A DNA stretch of 8,038 nucleotides from the NCBI GenBank assembly GCA_007116195.1, contig SKIX01000229.1:1-8038 (forward strand). The letters are read 5' to 3'. The notes beneath the pieces were generated by a model that saw only the letters and a list, made by a program, of their open reading frames with translations, was not told the origin of the DNA and did not search any database. Within the stretch, counting starts at the first letter, position 1; each line of letters opens with the position of its first letter. The DNA comes from Marinospirillum sp. (GTDB lineage: Bacteria; Pseudomonadota; Gammaproteobacteria; Pseudomonadales; Halomonadaceae). Below are positions 1-8,038 of the stretch, one piece after another. A program made the position numbers and the translations under genes.

Positions 1-178
1 CCAGGACTCCAAAAAGGTTACCGACAAATCAGTCGAAGTCTCTGCACAACAAGAGACAAAAACTGCAAGCAAACCGGCAGTTGAACCACCCAGAGACTAT
101 GCTGATGGCTCCGATCGTGGCACCCTGTCTGAAGATTATGGTTTAAAACCAGAAATATTTGAGCCTCCGCGTAACTAG
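1..178 (+). CDS. zapG: YhcB/ZapG-like inner-membrane division protein, C-terminal fragment
   Basis: This is the last 58 codons of a gene that begins left of the window, in the frame starting at base 2 and ending with TAG at 176-178. The visible protein is hydrophilic, rich in K, Q, E, S and T, and contains PAVEPPRDYADGS followed by EDYGLKP. A low-complexity tail leading to a PPRDY motif near the C-terminus is characteristic of the YhcB (DUF1043, ZapG) family, which has an N-terminal membrane anchor and a coiled coil and is linked to cell division and envelope growth. The anchor and coiled coil are not in the window, so the call rests on the tail motif and on context: yhcB lies near degS/degQ in many gammaproteobacteria. 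It converges on the Nif3-family gene. The stop codon lies inside the left arm of a hairpin. Confidence 0.72.
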   Translation, partial: QDSKKVTDKSVEVSAQQETKTASKPAVEPPRDYADGSDRGTLSEDYGLKPEIFEPPRN

Positions 179-204
179 AGGCTTTAGTTAGGGGCCTCTA
201 GTTA
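172..204 (+). terminator. Hairpin overlapping the yhcB stop codon, possible weak terminator
   Basis: An 11-bp perfect inverted repeat: TAACTAGAGGC at 172-182 and GCCTCTAGTTA at 194-204, with an 11-base loop. The left arm contains the yhcB TAG stop. No run of T follows on the plus strand (ACCTCC comes next), so it is not a classical intrinsic terminator by itself. It may protect the 3' end of the message or act together with the hairpin at 263-290. Confidence 0.4.
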
Positions 205-262
205 ACCTCCTGCGCTCATCTAGGTTACACACGTTATTAGCAGACAAGCACAAACAAGCGAT

Positions 263-290
263 GGAAGACCCAGTCTAAACTGGGTTTTCC
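263..290 (+). terminator. Probable intrinsic terminator between the convergent yhcB and nif3 genes
   Basis: The arm at 263-274 (GGAAGACCCAGT) pairs with 279-290 (ACTGGGTTTTCC) over 12 positions, including one G-U wobble at 267/286, around a 4-base CTAA loop. On the plus strand the right arm runs into TTTTCC, giving a short U-rich end that suits termination of yhcB transcription. On the minus strand the wobble becomes a C-A mismatch and the trailing run is weaker (TCTTCC), so any termination of nif3 is less certain. The nif3 stop codon (275-277) lies in the loop and its last codons form one arm. Confidence 0.5.
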
Positions 291-1033
291 AAATCGATAA
301 ACTCTTGCTCTATAGCAAACTCCCTTGCTAGCCACTCTCCTAAAGCTTTAACCCCATAGCGTTCTGTTGCATGATGACCGGCGGCAAAATAGTCAATACC
401 TAGTTCCCTAGCCTCATGAAGTGTCCGCTCACTAACTTCACCACTTATATAAGCATCTGCGCCTAGCTCTGCGGCTCGATAAATTCCACCTTCAGCAGCA
501 CCTGTACACCAAGCGATTTTTCGCAAGGGCCGTTGATGACCTTTTAAGTGCAGAGGTTCTCGCCCTAGCCTTTCTTTAATTAGACCAGCAAAAGCACTAG
601 CAGAAAGGGCCTTGGGCAGCTCACCGATCAAACCCAGTGGCCAAGCATCCCCTTCCATAGAACCAACAACCTGAATACCTAAGACCTCTGCTAGCTGTTG
701 ATTATTGCCCAACTGCGGATGAGCATCGAGAGGCAGGTGGTAGGCCACTAAATTCAGGTCAGCCTGCATCAAACACTTCACTCTTTGGCCTTTGATACCC
801 GTTAAAGGCTGGGGCTCGCCTTTCCAAAAGTAACCATGATGCACAAGTAGCAAATCAGCCTGGCTGGCTACGGCAGCTTCAATCAACTGCAAACTAGCCG
901 TAACCCCGGTGACTATTTTGTTGATTTCAACACGCCCCTCAACTTGCAGGCCGTTTGGGCAATAGTCTTTAAAACCATCAACATTTAAAAATTCATGTAG
1001 AGTATTTAACAACTGGTCGCGCTTAACTGACAT
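275..1033 (-). CDS. Nif3/YbgI-family dinuclear metal-centre protein
   Basis: A 252-residue protein matching the compact bacterial Nif3 family (E. coli YbgI type, about 247 residues, a toroidal hexamer with two metal ions per subunit). The family motifs appear in order: DYCPNGLQVEG at 23-33, LLVHHGYFWKGE at 62-73, YHLPLDAH at 98-105, YISGEVSE at 195-202 and AAGHHATERYG at 217-227. By comparison with YbgI, the likely metal ligands are His65, His66, Asp103, His220 and Glu224, and all are present. The biochemical role is not settled; hydrolase and GTP cyclohydrolase-like activities have been suggested for relatives. Its ATG at 1031-1033 is preceded by GAGGTGA at good spacing. It is divergent from degS and convergent with yhcB, so it is probably its own unit. 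The family assignment is firm, the function unknown. Confidence 0.95.
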   Translation of the reverse strand: MSVKRDQLLNTLHEFLNVDGFKDYCPNGLQVEGRVEINKIVTGVTASLQLIEAAVASQADLLLVHHGYFWKGEPQPLTGIKGQRVKCLMQADLNLVAYHLPLDAHPQLGNNQQLAEVLGIQVVGSMEGDAWPLGLIGELPKALSASAFAGLIKERLGREPLHLKGHQRPLRKIAWCTGAAEGGIYRAAELGADAYISGEVSERTLHEARELGIDYFAAGHHATERYGVKALGEWLAREFAIEQEFIDLENPV

Positions 1034-1062
1034 TAACTCACCTCAAACTTCGTTTAAAAAAT

Positions 1063-1090
1063 ATAGTAATCTAAGCGACTTCTAGATCAA
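1063..1090 (-). promoter_or_regulatory. Candidate sigma-70 promoter for the Nif3-family gene
   Basis: Read on the minus strand, TTGATC (plus-strand 1085-1090) is followed after 16 bases by TACTAT (1063-1068), and the nif3 ATG lies about 30 bases further on. The match to TTGACA/TATAAT is moderate. It lies in the 83-bp divergent gap shared with degS, which also holds an A6 tract. I could not find an equally good promoter facing degS. Confidence 0.3.
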
Positions 1091-1116
1091 CGCTACTCAT
1101 TCTCTTGGAGTGCTTC

Positions 1117-2286
1117 ATGCGACTTTTGCGCCCTAGTTTAATTTGGCCGCTGTTAACTGGCTTGCTTTTAGCTTTATTTTTAATGCAGCTTTTTCCCAGC
1201 TTGACTGGTCAATCCACACAGTCAGGAAGTCAACCCCAACGCGCTGAGTTAATTAGTAGCGAGCCCTTACTTGTGAGTCGGCAACAAGGGCCTGTTTCTT
1301 ACTCACAAGCCGTTCGCCAAGCAGCACCTTCGGTTGTCAATATTTATACTAGCAAAGTCATTCAGCAACAACTCAACCCCTTTTTTAATGACCCCTTCTT
1401 TCATCATTTTTTTGGTCAGGAAGCCCTACCTAGACGTGAGCGCTTGCAGTCAAGCCTAGGCTCAGGCGTTATCGTGACGAGCGATGGTTACCTGCTAACC
1501 AATCATCACGTTGTCGTTGATGCCGATGAAATTCGTGTTGCACTTCGAGATGGCCGCGAAGCCTTTGCTAAAGTTGTTGGCAGTGATGCTGAGTCTGACC
1601 TAGCGGTACTTAAAATTGAGTTGGATAACCTGCCAGCCATCAACCTAGCTTCCTCTGATACGCTTGAGGTCGGAGATGTCGTGTTAGCCATAGGCAACCC
1701 CTTTGGTGTTGGACAAACAGTCACTCAAGGCATCGTTAGCGCTCTGGGGCGCACCAGTTTAGGCATCAGTACTTATGAAGACTTTATCCAAACCGATGCA
1801 GCCATCAACCCCGGAAACTCTGGTGGCGCACTCATTAATCCCTATGGTCAATTACTGGGCATTAATACGGCCATTTTTAGCCGCTCAGGAGGCTCACAAG
1901 GCATTGGCTTTGCCATACCCTCCAACCTAGCCAGAGATATCATGCTCGACTTGATCAATGAAGGTTTTGTCATTCGTGGCTGGCTGGGTGTCGAAGTTCA
2001 AGAACTGACCCCTCAGCTGGCAAGCTCGTTGGGGCTAGATTCTACGCGCGGTTTAATTTTGGCAGGGCTAGTCCGCAATGGACCAGCACACCAAGCAGGA
2101 CTTAGACCAGGTGACGTGCTGCTTAAAGTCAACGGTGAGCCAGTAGGCAATGCAAGGGAAACCATTAACCGCATTGCCCGATTAAAGCCAGCAACTCAAG
2201 CAGAACTGGTGTTAGTCCGCAATGGCAAGCGGCTTGAGCTGAGCGCTCAAATTCAGCAGCGCCCAACTCAGCAGCCTAGGCACTAG
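1117..2286 (+). CDS. degS: DegS/AlgW-type trypsin-like serine protease with PDZ domain
   Basis: A 389-residue membrane-anchored periplasmic protease of the HtrA family. Residues 8-27 form one hydrophobic anchor with no obvious cleavage site. The trypsin-like domain runs from about 60 to 280 with the triad His131 (TNHHVV), Asp161 (SDLAVLKI) and Ser235 (NPGNSGG). A single C-terminal PDZ domain covers about 285-383 ([24 protein letters not shown]). One PDZ plus an anchor separates it from DegP and DegQ, which carry two. The segment [14 protein letters not shown] at 87-100 before the protease core resembles Pseudomonas AlgW more than E. coli DegS. Such proteases sense misfolded porin C-termini through the PDZ domain and make the first cut in the anti-sigma factor (RseA/MucA), releasing the RpoE/AlgU response; that substrate is inferred. 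I chose ATG 1117 because GGAG at 1107-1110 is well placed for it; the in-frame TTG at 1105 overlaps that site. It shares a 4-bp stop overlap with hisD. Confidence 0.94.
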   Translation: MRLLRPSLIWPLLTGLLLALFLMQLFPSLTGQSTQSGSQPQRAELISSEPLLVSRQQGPVSYSQAVRQAAPSVVNIYTSKVIQQQLNPFFNDPFFHHFFGQEALPRRERLQSSLGSGVIVTSDGYLLTNHHVVVDADEIRVALRDGREAFAKVVGSDAESDLAVLKIELDNLPAINLASSDTLEVGDVVLAIGNPFGVGQTVTQGIVSALGRTSLGISTYEDFIQTDAAINPGNSGGALINPYGQLLGINTAIFSRSGGSQGIGFAIPSNLARDIMLDLINEGFVIRGWLGVEVQELTPQLASSLGLDSTRGLILAGLVRNGPAHQAGLRPGDVLLKVNGEPVGNARETINRIARLKPATQAELVLVRNGKRLELSAQIQQRPTQQPRH

Positions 2287-3596
2287 CTCGTCTTAATACG
2301 ATAACGTGCTGAGCGAGCATGGGCCGTCAAAGACTCACCATCAGCCAACTCTCCCGCAATTGCCCCTAATTCACTTGCGCCTTCAGGCGAACAGAAAATT
2401 AACGAAGAGCGCTTTTGGAAATCATAAACTCCCAGAGGAGAAGAAAAGCGCGCCGTTCCTGAGGTAGGCAAAACATGGTTAGGTCCAGCACAGTAGTCAC
2501 CCACAGCCTCTGCTGTATAACGACCCATAAAGATAGCCCCAGCATGGCGTATGGAAGCTAGCCAGGATTTAGGGTCTGCGACTGATAGCTCCAGATGCTC
2601 AGGTGCAATCCGATTAATCATACTGATCGCTTCCTGCTCATCAGCGACCAGAATAAACGCACCCCTTTGTTCTAGCGAGGTTCGAATAATCGCCTCTCGC
2701 TCCATCGTTGGTAGCAGGCGTTGAATGCTGGCCATAACCTGATCCAGAAATTCGCCATCCCATGCAACCAAAATGGATTGCGCATCCTCATCATGCTCAG
2801 CTTGAGAAAAGAGATCCATAGCAATCCAATCAGGGTCGGTTTGACCATCACAGACAACCAGTATCTCAGAGGGGCCAGCAATCATATCGATGCCCACCTT
2901 GCCAAACACAGCTCGCTTGGCAGTGGCTACAAAAATATTGCCTGGCCCAACAATTTTATCGACCGCGGGCACACTTTCAGTGCCATAAGCCAAGGCTGCA
3001 ACAGCTTGCGCACCACCCAGAGCGAATACCCGATCAACCCCAGCCAGCCAGGCTGCACCTAACACGAGAGGGTTAAGATCGCCTTCAGGAGCAGGCGCCA
3101 CCATAATGATTTCTTTAACGCCAGCAACCTTGGCGGGCAGGGCATTCATAAGAACAGAAGAAGGATAAGCCGCTTTGCCACCCGGAACATAAACTCCAAC
3201 ACGATCCAAGGGCATAACTTGCTGACCTAAAAGAGTACCGTCTGCTTCTTGATACTCCCAAGAGCCTTGCTTTTGCTTTTCGTGGTAGCGAGTCACTCTT
3301 TCAGCAGCGACCTCTAAAGCTTGACGGCGAGCAGCAGGCAAATTATCAAAAGCTTGTTTTAGTTGCTCTTGAGAAATCTCTAACTCTGCAAAATGTTTGA
3401 CTGGGTAACGATCAAATTTTGCAGTTAGCTCAACCAGTGCTGCATCACCCTGCTGACGCACCTGCTGGATGATCGAATCAACCGCTGTTTGAACCTGGTC
3501 GCTAGACACCCCCTCCCAAGCCAAGAGATCATCAAGTTGGGTGTCAAAACCTTCAGTACCTGCTTGCAAACGTCTAATTTCAATAGCTTTACTCAT
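2283..3596 (-). CDS. hisD: Histidinol dehydrogenase
   Basis: A 437-residue cytoplasmic enzyme of full family length (E. coli HisD has 434). It performs the last two steps of histidine synthesis, oxidising L-histidinol to L-histidine with two NAD+. The zinc ligands expected from E. coli are present: Gln265 and His268 (SQAEHDE), Asp367 ([10 protein letters not shown]) and His426 ([11 protein letters not shown]). The catalytic Glu333-His334 pair sits in APEHLEL. Other family blocks are [10 protein letters not shown] at 131-140, KIVGPGN at 214-220 and MIAGPSEI at 238-245. The ATG lies inside the end of hisG (8-bp overlap, ATGAGTAA) with GGAG six bases upstream, so translational coupling is likely. 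The TAG stop shares a CTAG palindrome with the degS stop. In Pseudomonas hisC follows hisD; here it does not. Confidence 0.98.
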   Translation of the reverse strand: MSKAIEIRRLQAGTEGFDTQLDDLLAWEGVSSDQVQTAVDSIIQQVRQQGDAALVELTAKFDRYPVKHFAELEISQEQLKQAFDNLPAARRQALEVAAERVTRYHEKQKQGSWEYQEADGTLLGQQVMPLDRVGVYVPGGKAAYPSSVLMNALPAKVAGVKEIIMVAPAPEGDLNPLVLGAAWLAGVDRVFALGGAQAVAALAYGTESVPAVDKIVGPGNIFVATAKRAVFGKVGIDMIAGPSEILVVCDGQTDPDWIAMDLFSQAEHDEDAQSILVAWDGEFLDQVMASIQRLLPTMEREAIIRTSLEQRGAFILVADEQEAISMINRIAPEHLELSVADPKSWLASIRHAGAIFMGRYTAEAVGDYCAGPNHVLPTSGTARFSSPLGVYDFQKRSSLIFCSPEGASELGAIAGELADGESLTAHARSARYRIKTS

Positions 3597-4242
3597 AGTC
3601 TACTCCATCACGCTTATTTACAGCCTGCTGCAGGCGCTCTAAAAGCGGCTGAATTAGCTCAAATTTCATTTTCATAGAAGCCTGATTGACCACTAAACGT
3701 GAAGAAATATCTGCCAACTCTTCGCAGGGTTCTAAACCATTGGCACGCAAGGTGTTGCCGGTATCAACAATATCAACAATTTCATCCGCCAAGCCCATAA
3801 TGGGTGCTAATTCCATGCCACCGTAGAGCTTAATCAAATCTACTTGTATGCCTTGCTCCGCATACCATTGCTTGGCAATGCGCACAAATTTAGTTGCAAC
3901 GCGACGCCGACCTTCAGGCGGTTGGCAACCACGAATACGCGCAGTCATTAACTTGCAGCCCGCAATTTTTAAGTCTAAGGGCTCATACATGCCGTCTTCG
4001 CCATGCTCCATGAGGACATCCTTTCCAGAAACCCCTAAATCAGCAGCACCCAATTGAACATAAGTGGGCACATCAGTTGCACGAATAACCAGCAAGCGAA
4101 CGCCAGGCAGGTTGGTATCAAAAACCAGCTTGCGGCTTTTTTTAATGTCTTCTGCAGGCTCGATACCCGCAGCAGCAAGCAAGGGCAGGGTGTCATCTAG
4201 AATGCGCCCTTTCGACAGGGCCAGAGTTAAACTTTGCGGCAT
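3589..4242 (-). CDS. hisG: ATP phosphoribosyltransferase, short form (catalytic subunit)
   Basis: A 217-residue enzyme that joins ATP and PRPP to give phosphoribosyl-ATP, the first and committed step of histidine synthesis. [18 protein letters not shown] at 5-22 is the N-terminal signature, and the PRPP-binding loop is [14 protein letters not shown] at 157-170. It stops shortly after this catalytic core and lacks the roughly 80-residue C-terminal regulatory domain of long HisG (E. coli, 299 residues). Short HisG enzymes work as hetero-octamers with HisZ, which supplies histidine feedback control, so a hisZ gene is expected elsewhere. I prefer ATG 4242 over the upstream in-frame GTG at 4257: GAGAG is well placed for the ATG, and homologues begin a few residues before LALSKGR. 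It starts 24 bp after the murA stop and overlaps hisD by 8 bp. Confidence 0.96.
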   Translation of the reverse strand: MPQSLTLALSKGRILDDTLPLLAAAGIEPAEDIKKSRKLVFDTNLPGVRLLVIRATDVPTYVQLGAADLGVSGKDVLMEHGEDGMYEPLDLKIAGCKLMTARIRGCQPPEGRRRVATKFVRIAKQWYAEQGIQVDLIKLYGGMELAPIMGLADEIVDIVDTGNTLRANGLEPCEELADISSRLVVNQASMKMKFELIQPLLERLQQAVNKRDGVDYE

Positions 4243-4266
4243 GCGTCTCTCAATCACTTTCTTGAT

Positions 4267-5801
<1,535 letters not shown>

Positions 5802-5878
5802 GAAAAATCCTCTTCAAAAAATAAGGGTGGCATGATAACCGAAATTAACGTCCAAGTGACACCTGCAGTCTCCCTGAT

Positions 5879-6169
5879 TCATTCGCCGAGGGGCAAAATT
5901 TCTTCCAGGTCGCTTAGTTCAAGCAGACGCCGTGTAGCTGGGGTCAGGTTAATAAATTCCAGTGCTATTTCAGCCTTCTGGGCAGCGCGCCACCATGCCA
6001 GTAGCACTAACAATAAAGCAGAGCCACCAGCGGCTTCTGCCAAGTCCAGCGTCAAACGGGTTTCTTGCTGCCAAGTCGTAATGGATGCTACGACTGCTGC
6101 ATTAACAAAGGTGACCTCGCCTCGAAGTTGCCACTTGCCAGCTTCTAGCTGTTGCAGTTGAGCACTCAT
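5879..6169 (-). CDS. mlaB: MlaB-like STAS-domain subunit of the phospholipid transporter
   Basis: A 96-residue STAS-domain protein (E. coli MlaB has 97). In the MlaFEDB complex MlaB sits in the cytoplasm on the ATPase MlaF and is needed for its assembly and activity. The family fold is visible as WQLRGEVTF at 13-21, the strand LTLDLAE at 39-45, the helix start GGSALLLVLLAWW at 48-60, then LEFINLTPATRRLLEL at 70-85 and LEEILPLG at 88-95. The usual D-S/T signature before the helix (VDTGG in E. coli, with functional Thr52) reads GGSA here: Ser50 is at the Thr position but the Asp is Gly. Sequence divergence is normal for MlaB, so much of the assignment comes from position. The ATG overlaps the mlaC stop as ATGA with GAGG close by, so translation is probably coupled. 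Confidence 0.88.
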   Translation of the reverse strand: MSAQLQQLEAGKWQLRGEVTFVNAAVVASITTWQQETRLTLDLAEAAGGSALLLVLLAWWRAAQKAEIALEFINLTPATRRLLELSDLEEILPLGE

Positions 6170-6798
6170 ACCTCTGCTTCTTCTTGCAACTCTTCCAAGG
6201 CAGCATCGGGCGACCAGTTGTCAATCACCTTATCAAAATCACGCCGGTGCTCACGCATGGCACGATCAAACTGACTATTAAAAGTCAGCCCCAGGTTAAC
6301 GCCATTTACTATCAGGTTGATCACCTTCCATTCATCATTATGGTAACGCAGGGTAAAAATAACAGGGTAACGCTGCCCATCGGCAGCGATCACTTCAAGC
6401 TCAACACTCTGCTGGTTTTCATGTCGGCTTGCGGTTTCACGAAAGCGCAAGTCAAACTCGCGGTAATCAAAGTTCATTAAACCCTGGCCAAAGGTTCTGA
6501 CCAGGGTATCCTGAAAAACTCGGGCAAAACGTGAGCGCTGCTCAGGTGTAGCAGCACGAAAATAGCGCCCACCCATGACTCGGGCACTAATATAGCGAAA
6601 GTCCACATAGGGCTGCATAGCATCTGATAAGGCCTGGTAGAGCGCATCTGGCTGCTCTTCAAAATTTTGTTGATGCTCCTCAAAAGCAAGGGTTAGCGCT
6701 TCGATGCCCTTTTCAACGACTTGATGTGCAGCTCTTTCTTGTGCAGCCAACGGCCAAGCCAGGCAGGCTAACAAAACAGCGAACAACCAGGGTTTCAT
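6166..6798 (-). CDS. mlaC: MlaC periplasmic phospholipid-binding carrier
   Basis: A 210-residue secreted protein (E. coli MlaC has 211). It ferries phospholipid between the outer-membrane MlaA-porin complex and the inner-membrane MlaFEDB complex. Residues 1-19 are a Sec signal peptide (one Lys, hydrophobic core, PLAA before Gln20). The mature part shows the family pattern: PYVDFRYISARVMGGRYF at 63-80, TPEQRSRFARVFQDTLVRTF at 84-103, PVIFTLRYHNDEWKVINLIV at 145-164 and NGVNLGLTFNSQF at 165-177. Cys12 looks faintly like a lipobox but is too close to the N-terminus and is followed by further hydrophobic sequence, so I read a soluble protein. I chose ATG 6798 over TTG 6801 because it forms TGATG with the mlaD stop and has GGGAG seven bases upstream. 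Confidence 0.95.
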   Translation of the reverse strand: MKPWLFAVLLACLAWPLAAQERAAHQVVEKGIEALTLAFEEHQQNFEEQPDALYQALSDAMQPYVDFRYISARVMGGRYFRAATPEQRSRFARVFQDTLVRTFGQGLMNFDYREFDLRFRETASRHENQQSVELEVIAADGQRYPVIFTLRYHNDEWKVINLIVNGVNLGLTFNSQFDRAMREHRRDFDKVIDNWSPDAALEELQEEAEV

Positions 6799-7265
6799 CA
6801 AGAGTCTCCCGCAGAGTTAGAAATAAACTGGTTAATGAGTTGCTCTAAAATTAATGCTGATTGCGTATCTCTAAGCACCGAGCCTTGTTCCAGAGTCTCT
6901 TCTTCGATACCAGGAGTGAGACTAATATAGTTATCGCCGAGCAAGCCTGCTGTTTGGATTGCGGCCGCGGTATCACTACTCAGCTTACCTAGCAGGCTGG
7001 AATCCAACTCTAAAACCACCCTGGCTTCAAACCATTCTTCGTCTAAATCAATACTAAGAACTCGCCCTACAGTGACTCCGGCAAGAGTCACTTTAGAGCG
7101 GGGCTTAAGGCCACCTACATCCCCAAAATAGGCTTCCACTTGAAAAGCTTTCCGGTTGGGCTCCCAAGCCAAACCACTCACTTTAAATGCCATAAACAGC
7201 AAAGCCACCAAACCCAAAAGCATAAAGCTGCCAACCGCTATTTCTACCCAGCGTTGCTGACGCAT
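6798..7265 (-). CDS. mlaD: MlaD, MCE-domain subunit of the phospholipid transporter
   Basis: A 155-residue inner-membrane protein with a periplasmic MCE domain. In the transporter six MlaD copies form a ring with a central hydrophobic pore through which lipid passes between MlaC and MlaE. After WVEIAVG comes a single transmembrane helix at about 10-28, then the MCE domain at about 39-118 with VGGLKPRSKVTLAGVTVGRV at 50-69 and the pore-loop region GLLGDNYISLTPG at 107-119. A C-terminal helix follows (ALILEQLINQFIS at 137-149), which matches the pore-lining helix in E. coli MlaD. The length is typical for the Pseudomonas form; E. coli MlaD is longer (183). The ATG has TTGGAG upstream. It starts 19 bp after mlaE and its TGA stop overlaps the mlaC start by one base. 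Confidence 0.96.
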   Translation of the reverse strand: MRQQRWVEIAVGSFMLLGLVALLFMAFKVSGLAWEPNRKAFQVEAYFGDVGGLKPRSKVTLAGVTVGRVLSIDLDEEWFEARVVLELDSSLLGKLSSDTAAAIQTAGLLGDNYISLTPGIEEETLEQGSVLRDTQSALILEQLINQFISNSAGDS

Positions 7266-7284
7266 CGACTTACTCCAAATTCAG

Positions 7285-8038
7285 TTAAATATTACTAAAC
7301 ATCAAGGCAGTCAAAACAAAATCCAAACCCAAAACAACCAGCGATGAATAGACAACAGTTCGCGTTGTTGCCCGGCTAATTCCTTCCGAGGTTGGCACTA
7401 GATCATAACCTTGAAAAACAGCAATCCAGGTCACCACTAGCGCAAAAACGATGCTTTTGATCACCCCATTCAAAATATCTTCTCGAAAAGCGACCGCAGC
7501 TTGCATATTGCTCCAAAAGGCTCCCGAGTCGACGCCCAGCCAGTCAACCCCGACCAGCCAGCCTCCAAAAACACCCACCATAGCAAACACAAGGGACAAC
7601 AGAGGTAAAGCAAAGAAGCCTGCCAACAGCCTGGGCGCAACGATGCGTTTTAACGGATCAACGCCTATCATTTCCATACTGGATAGCTGTTCTGTTGCCT
7701 TCATTAAACCTATCTCTGCAGTTAACGCGGAACCAGCGCGTCCGGCAAAGAGCAGAGCAGCAACAACAGGAGCCAGCTCACGCACGAGACTTAAAGCCAC
7801 CATTTGGCCCAAGGCTTGTTCAGCGCCAAAATCGACCAAAATGGTGTAGCCCTGCAAGCCCAGCACCATGCCAATAAATAAACCTGAAACCAGAATAATG
7901 ATTAAGGATAATACTCCAACGGAGTAAACTTGATGCACCCATAAGCGCCAACCTGAAGCACTCGGCCAGCCGGCTAAGGACTGCACTAGAAAAATGCCTG
8001 AACGCCCCCAGGCTGTCATTAAAGCCAAAGTAAAGCGG
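7285..8038 (-). CDS. mlaE: MlaE, permease of the phospholipid ABC transporter (5'-partial)
   Basis: The inner-membrane permease of MlaFEDB, with about 250 of an expected 260 residues visible. Strong family blocks appear in order: [86 protein letters not shown] and [14 protein letters not shown]. They are nearly identical to the E. coli blocks and include several hydrophobic membrane spans and the cytoplasmic coupling region that contacts the ATPase. The reading frame stays open to the right edge. Internal candidates are TTG 8028 and ATG 8019, but neither has a Shine-Dalgarno, and E. coli MlaE carries about 20 residues before its FGRAG motif while only 5-8 would precede WGRSG here. The true start therefore very probably lies beyond the window, after mlaF. 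Confidence 0.97.
   Translation of the reverse strand, partial: RFTLALMTAWGRSGIFLVQSLAGWPSASGWRLWVHQVYSVGVLSLIIILVSGLFIGMVLGLQGYTILVDFGAEQALGQMVALSLVRELAPVVAALLFAGRAGSALTAEIGLMKATEQLSSMEMIGVDPLKRIVAPRLLAGFFALPLLSLVFAMVGVFGGWLVGVDWLGVDSGAFWSNMQAAVAFREDILNGVIKSIVFALVVTWIAVFQGYDLVPTSEGISRATTRTVVYSSLVVLGLDFVLTALMFSNI

Noticed and set aside
2238..2272. Inverted repeat GCTGAG...CTCAGC near the degS 3' end
   Set aside because: The stem is only 6 bp around a 23-base loop, lies within coding sequence and has no T-run, so it is not a supportable terminator for degS or hisD.
2721..3062. A 113-codon plus-strand reading frame opposite hisD
   Set aside because: The opposite strand encodes intact HisD with all catalytic residues; this frame has no family motif or convincing ribosome-binding site.
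5822..5855. TATCAT -10-like element upstream of ibaG
   Set aside because: No -35 with reasonable similarity lies 16-18 bases upstream; the TTGGAC nearby is only about 12 bases away.
6763..6766. Possible lipobox at Cys12 of MlaC
   Set aside because: LLAC comes only 11 residues from the start and the hydrophobic core continues past it to PLAA, so ordinary signal peptidase I cleavage fits better; MlaC is a soluble carrier.
7451..7849. A 132-codon plus-strand reading frame opposite mlaE
   Set aside because: It is antisense to a strongly conserved permease and its composition (many Pro, Thr, Ser and Lys) is typical of a complementary-strand shadow.

Overview
This is an ordinary, gene-dense stretch of a gammaproteobacterial chromosome carrying ten conserved genes. 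It ends inside a gene on both sides. The gene order closely matches the mla–ibaG–murA–hisG–hisD neighbourhood of Pseudomonas and related orders, with a DegS/AlgW protease gene beyond hisD. Together with moderate GC, short-form HisG and an AlgW-like protease, this points to a marine or environmental member of the Pseudomonadales/Oceanospirillales/Cellvibrionales group. I cannot name the genus.

Layout: positions 1-178 (+) hold the C-terminal tail of a YhcB/ZapG-like division protein. It converges on a Nif3/YbgI-family gene (275-1033, -) across a 96-bp gap, and two hairpins lie at or next to the facing gene ends. The Nif3 gene is divergent from a DegS/AlgW-type envelope-stress protease (1117-2286, +), with 83 bp between their starts. 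degS then meets hisD tail to tail, and both TAG stops are read from one CTAG palindrome.

From 8038 down to 2283, eight genes run on the minus strand in the order mlaE, mlaD, mlaC, mlaB, ibaG, murA, hisG, hisD. The junctions are tight: 19 bp, TGATG, ATGA, 77 bp, 11 bp, 24 bp and an 8-bp overlap. This suggests one transcript or a few overlapping ones, entering from mlaF, which is expected beyond the right edge. MlaE, MlaD, MlaC and MlaB are the permease, the substrate-binding MCE protein, the periplasmic carrier and the cytoplasmic STAS subunit of the phospholipid transporter that keeps the outer membrane asymmetric. MurA makes the first committed step of peptidoglycan synthesis, IbaG is a BolA-family protein, and HisG and HisD catalyse the first and last steps of histidine synthesis. 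Apart from HisG and HisD, the cluster serves mainly the cell envelope, and DegS adds envelope-stress sensing.

I found no mobile element, CRISPR array, RNA gene, phage gene or foreign-looking island, and no sign of a new biological system. The points worth a second look are small: an altered STAS motif in MlaB, the missing hisC, the shared-palindrome stop junction, and the hairpins around the yhcB/nif3 ends. Several starts were moved inward from the longest reading frame (degS, hisG, murA, mlaC), for reasons given in each entry.
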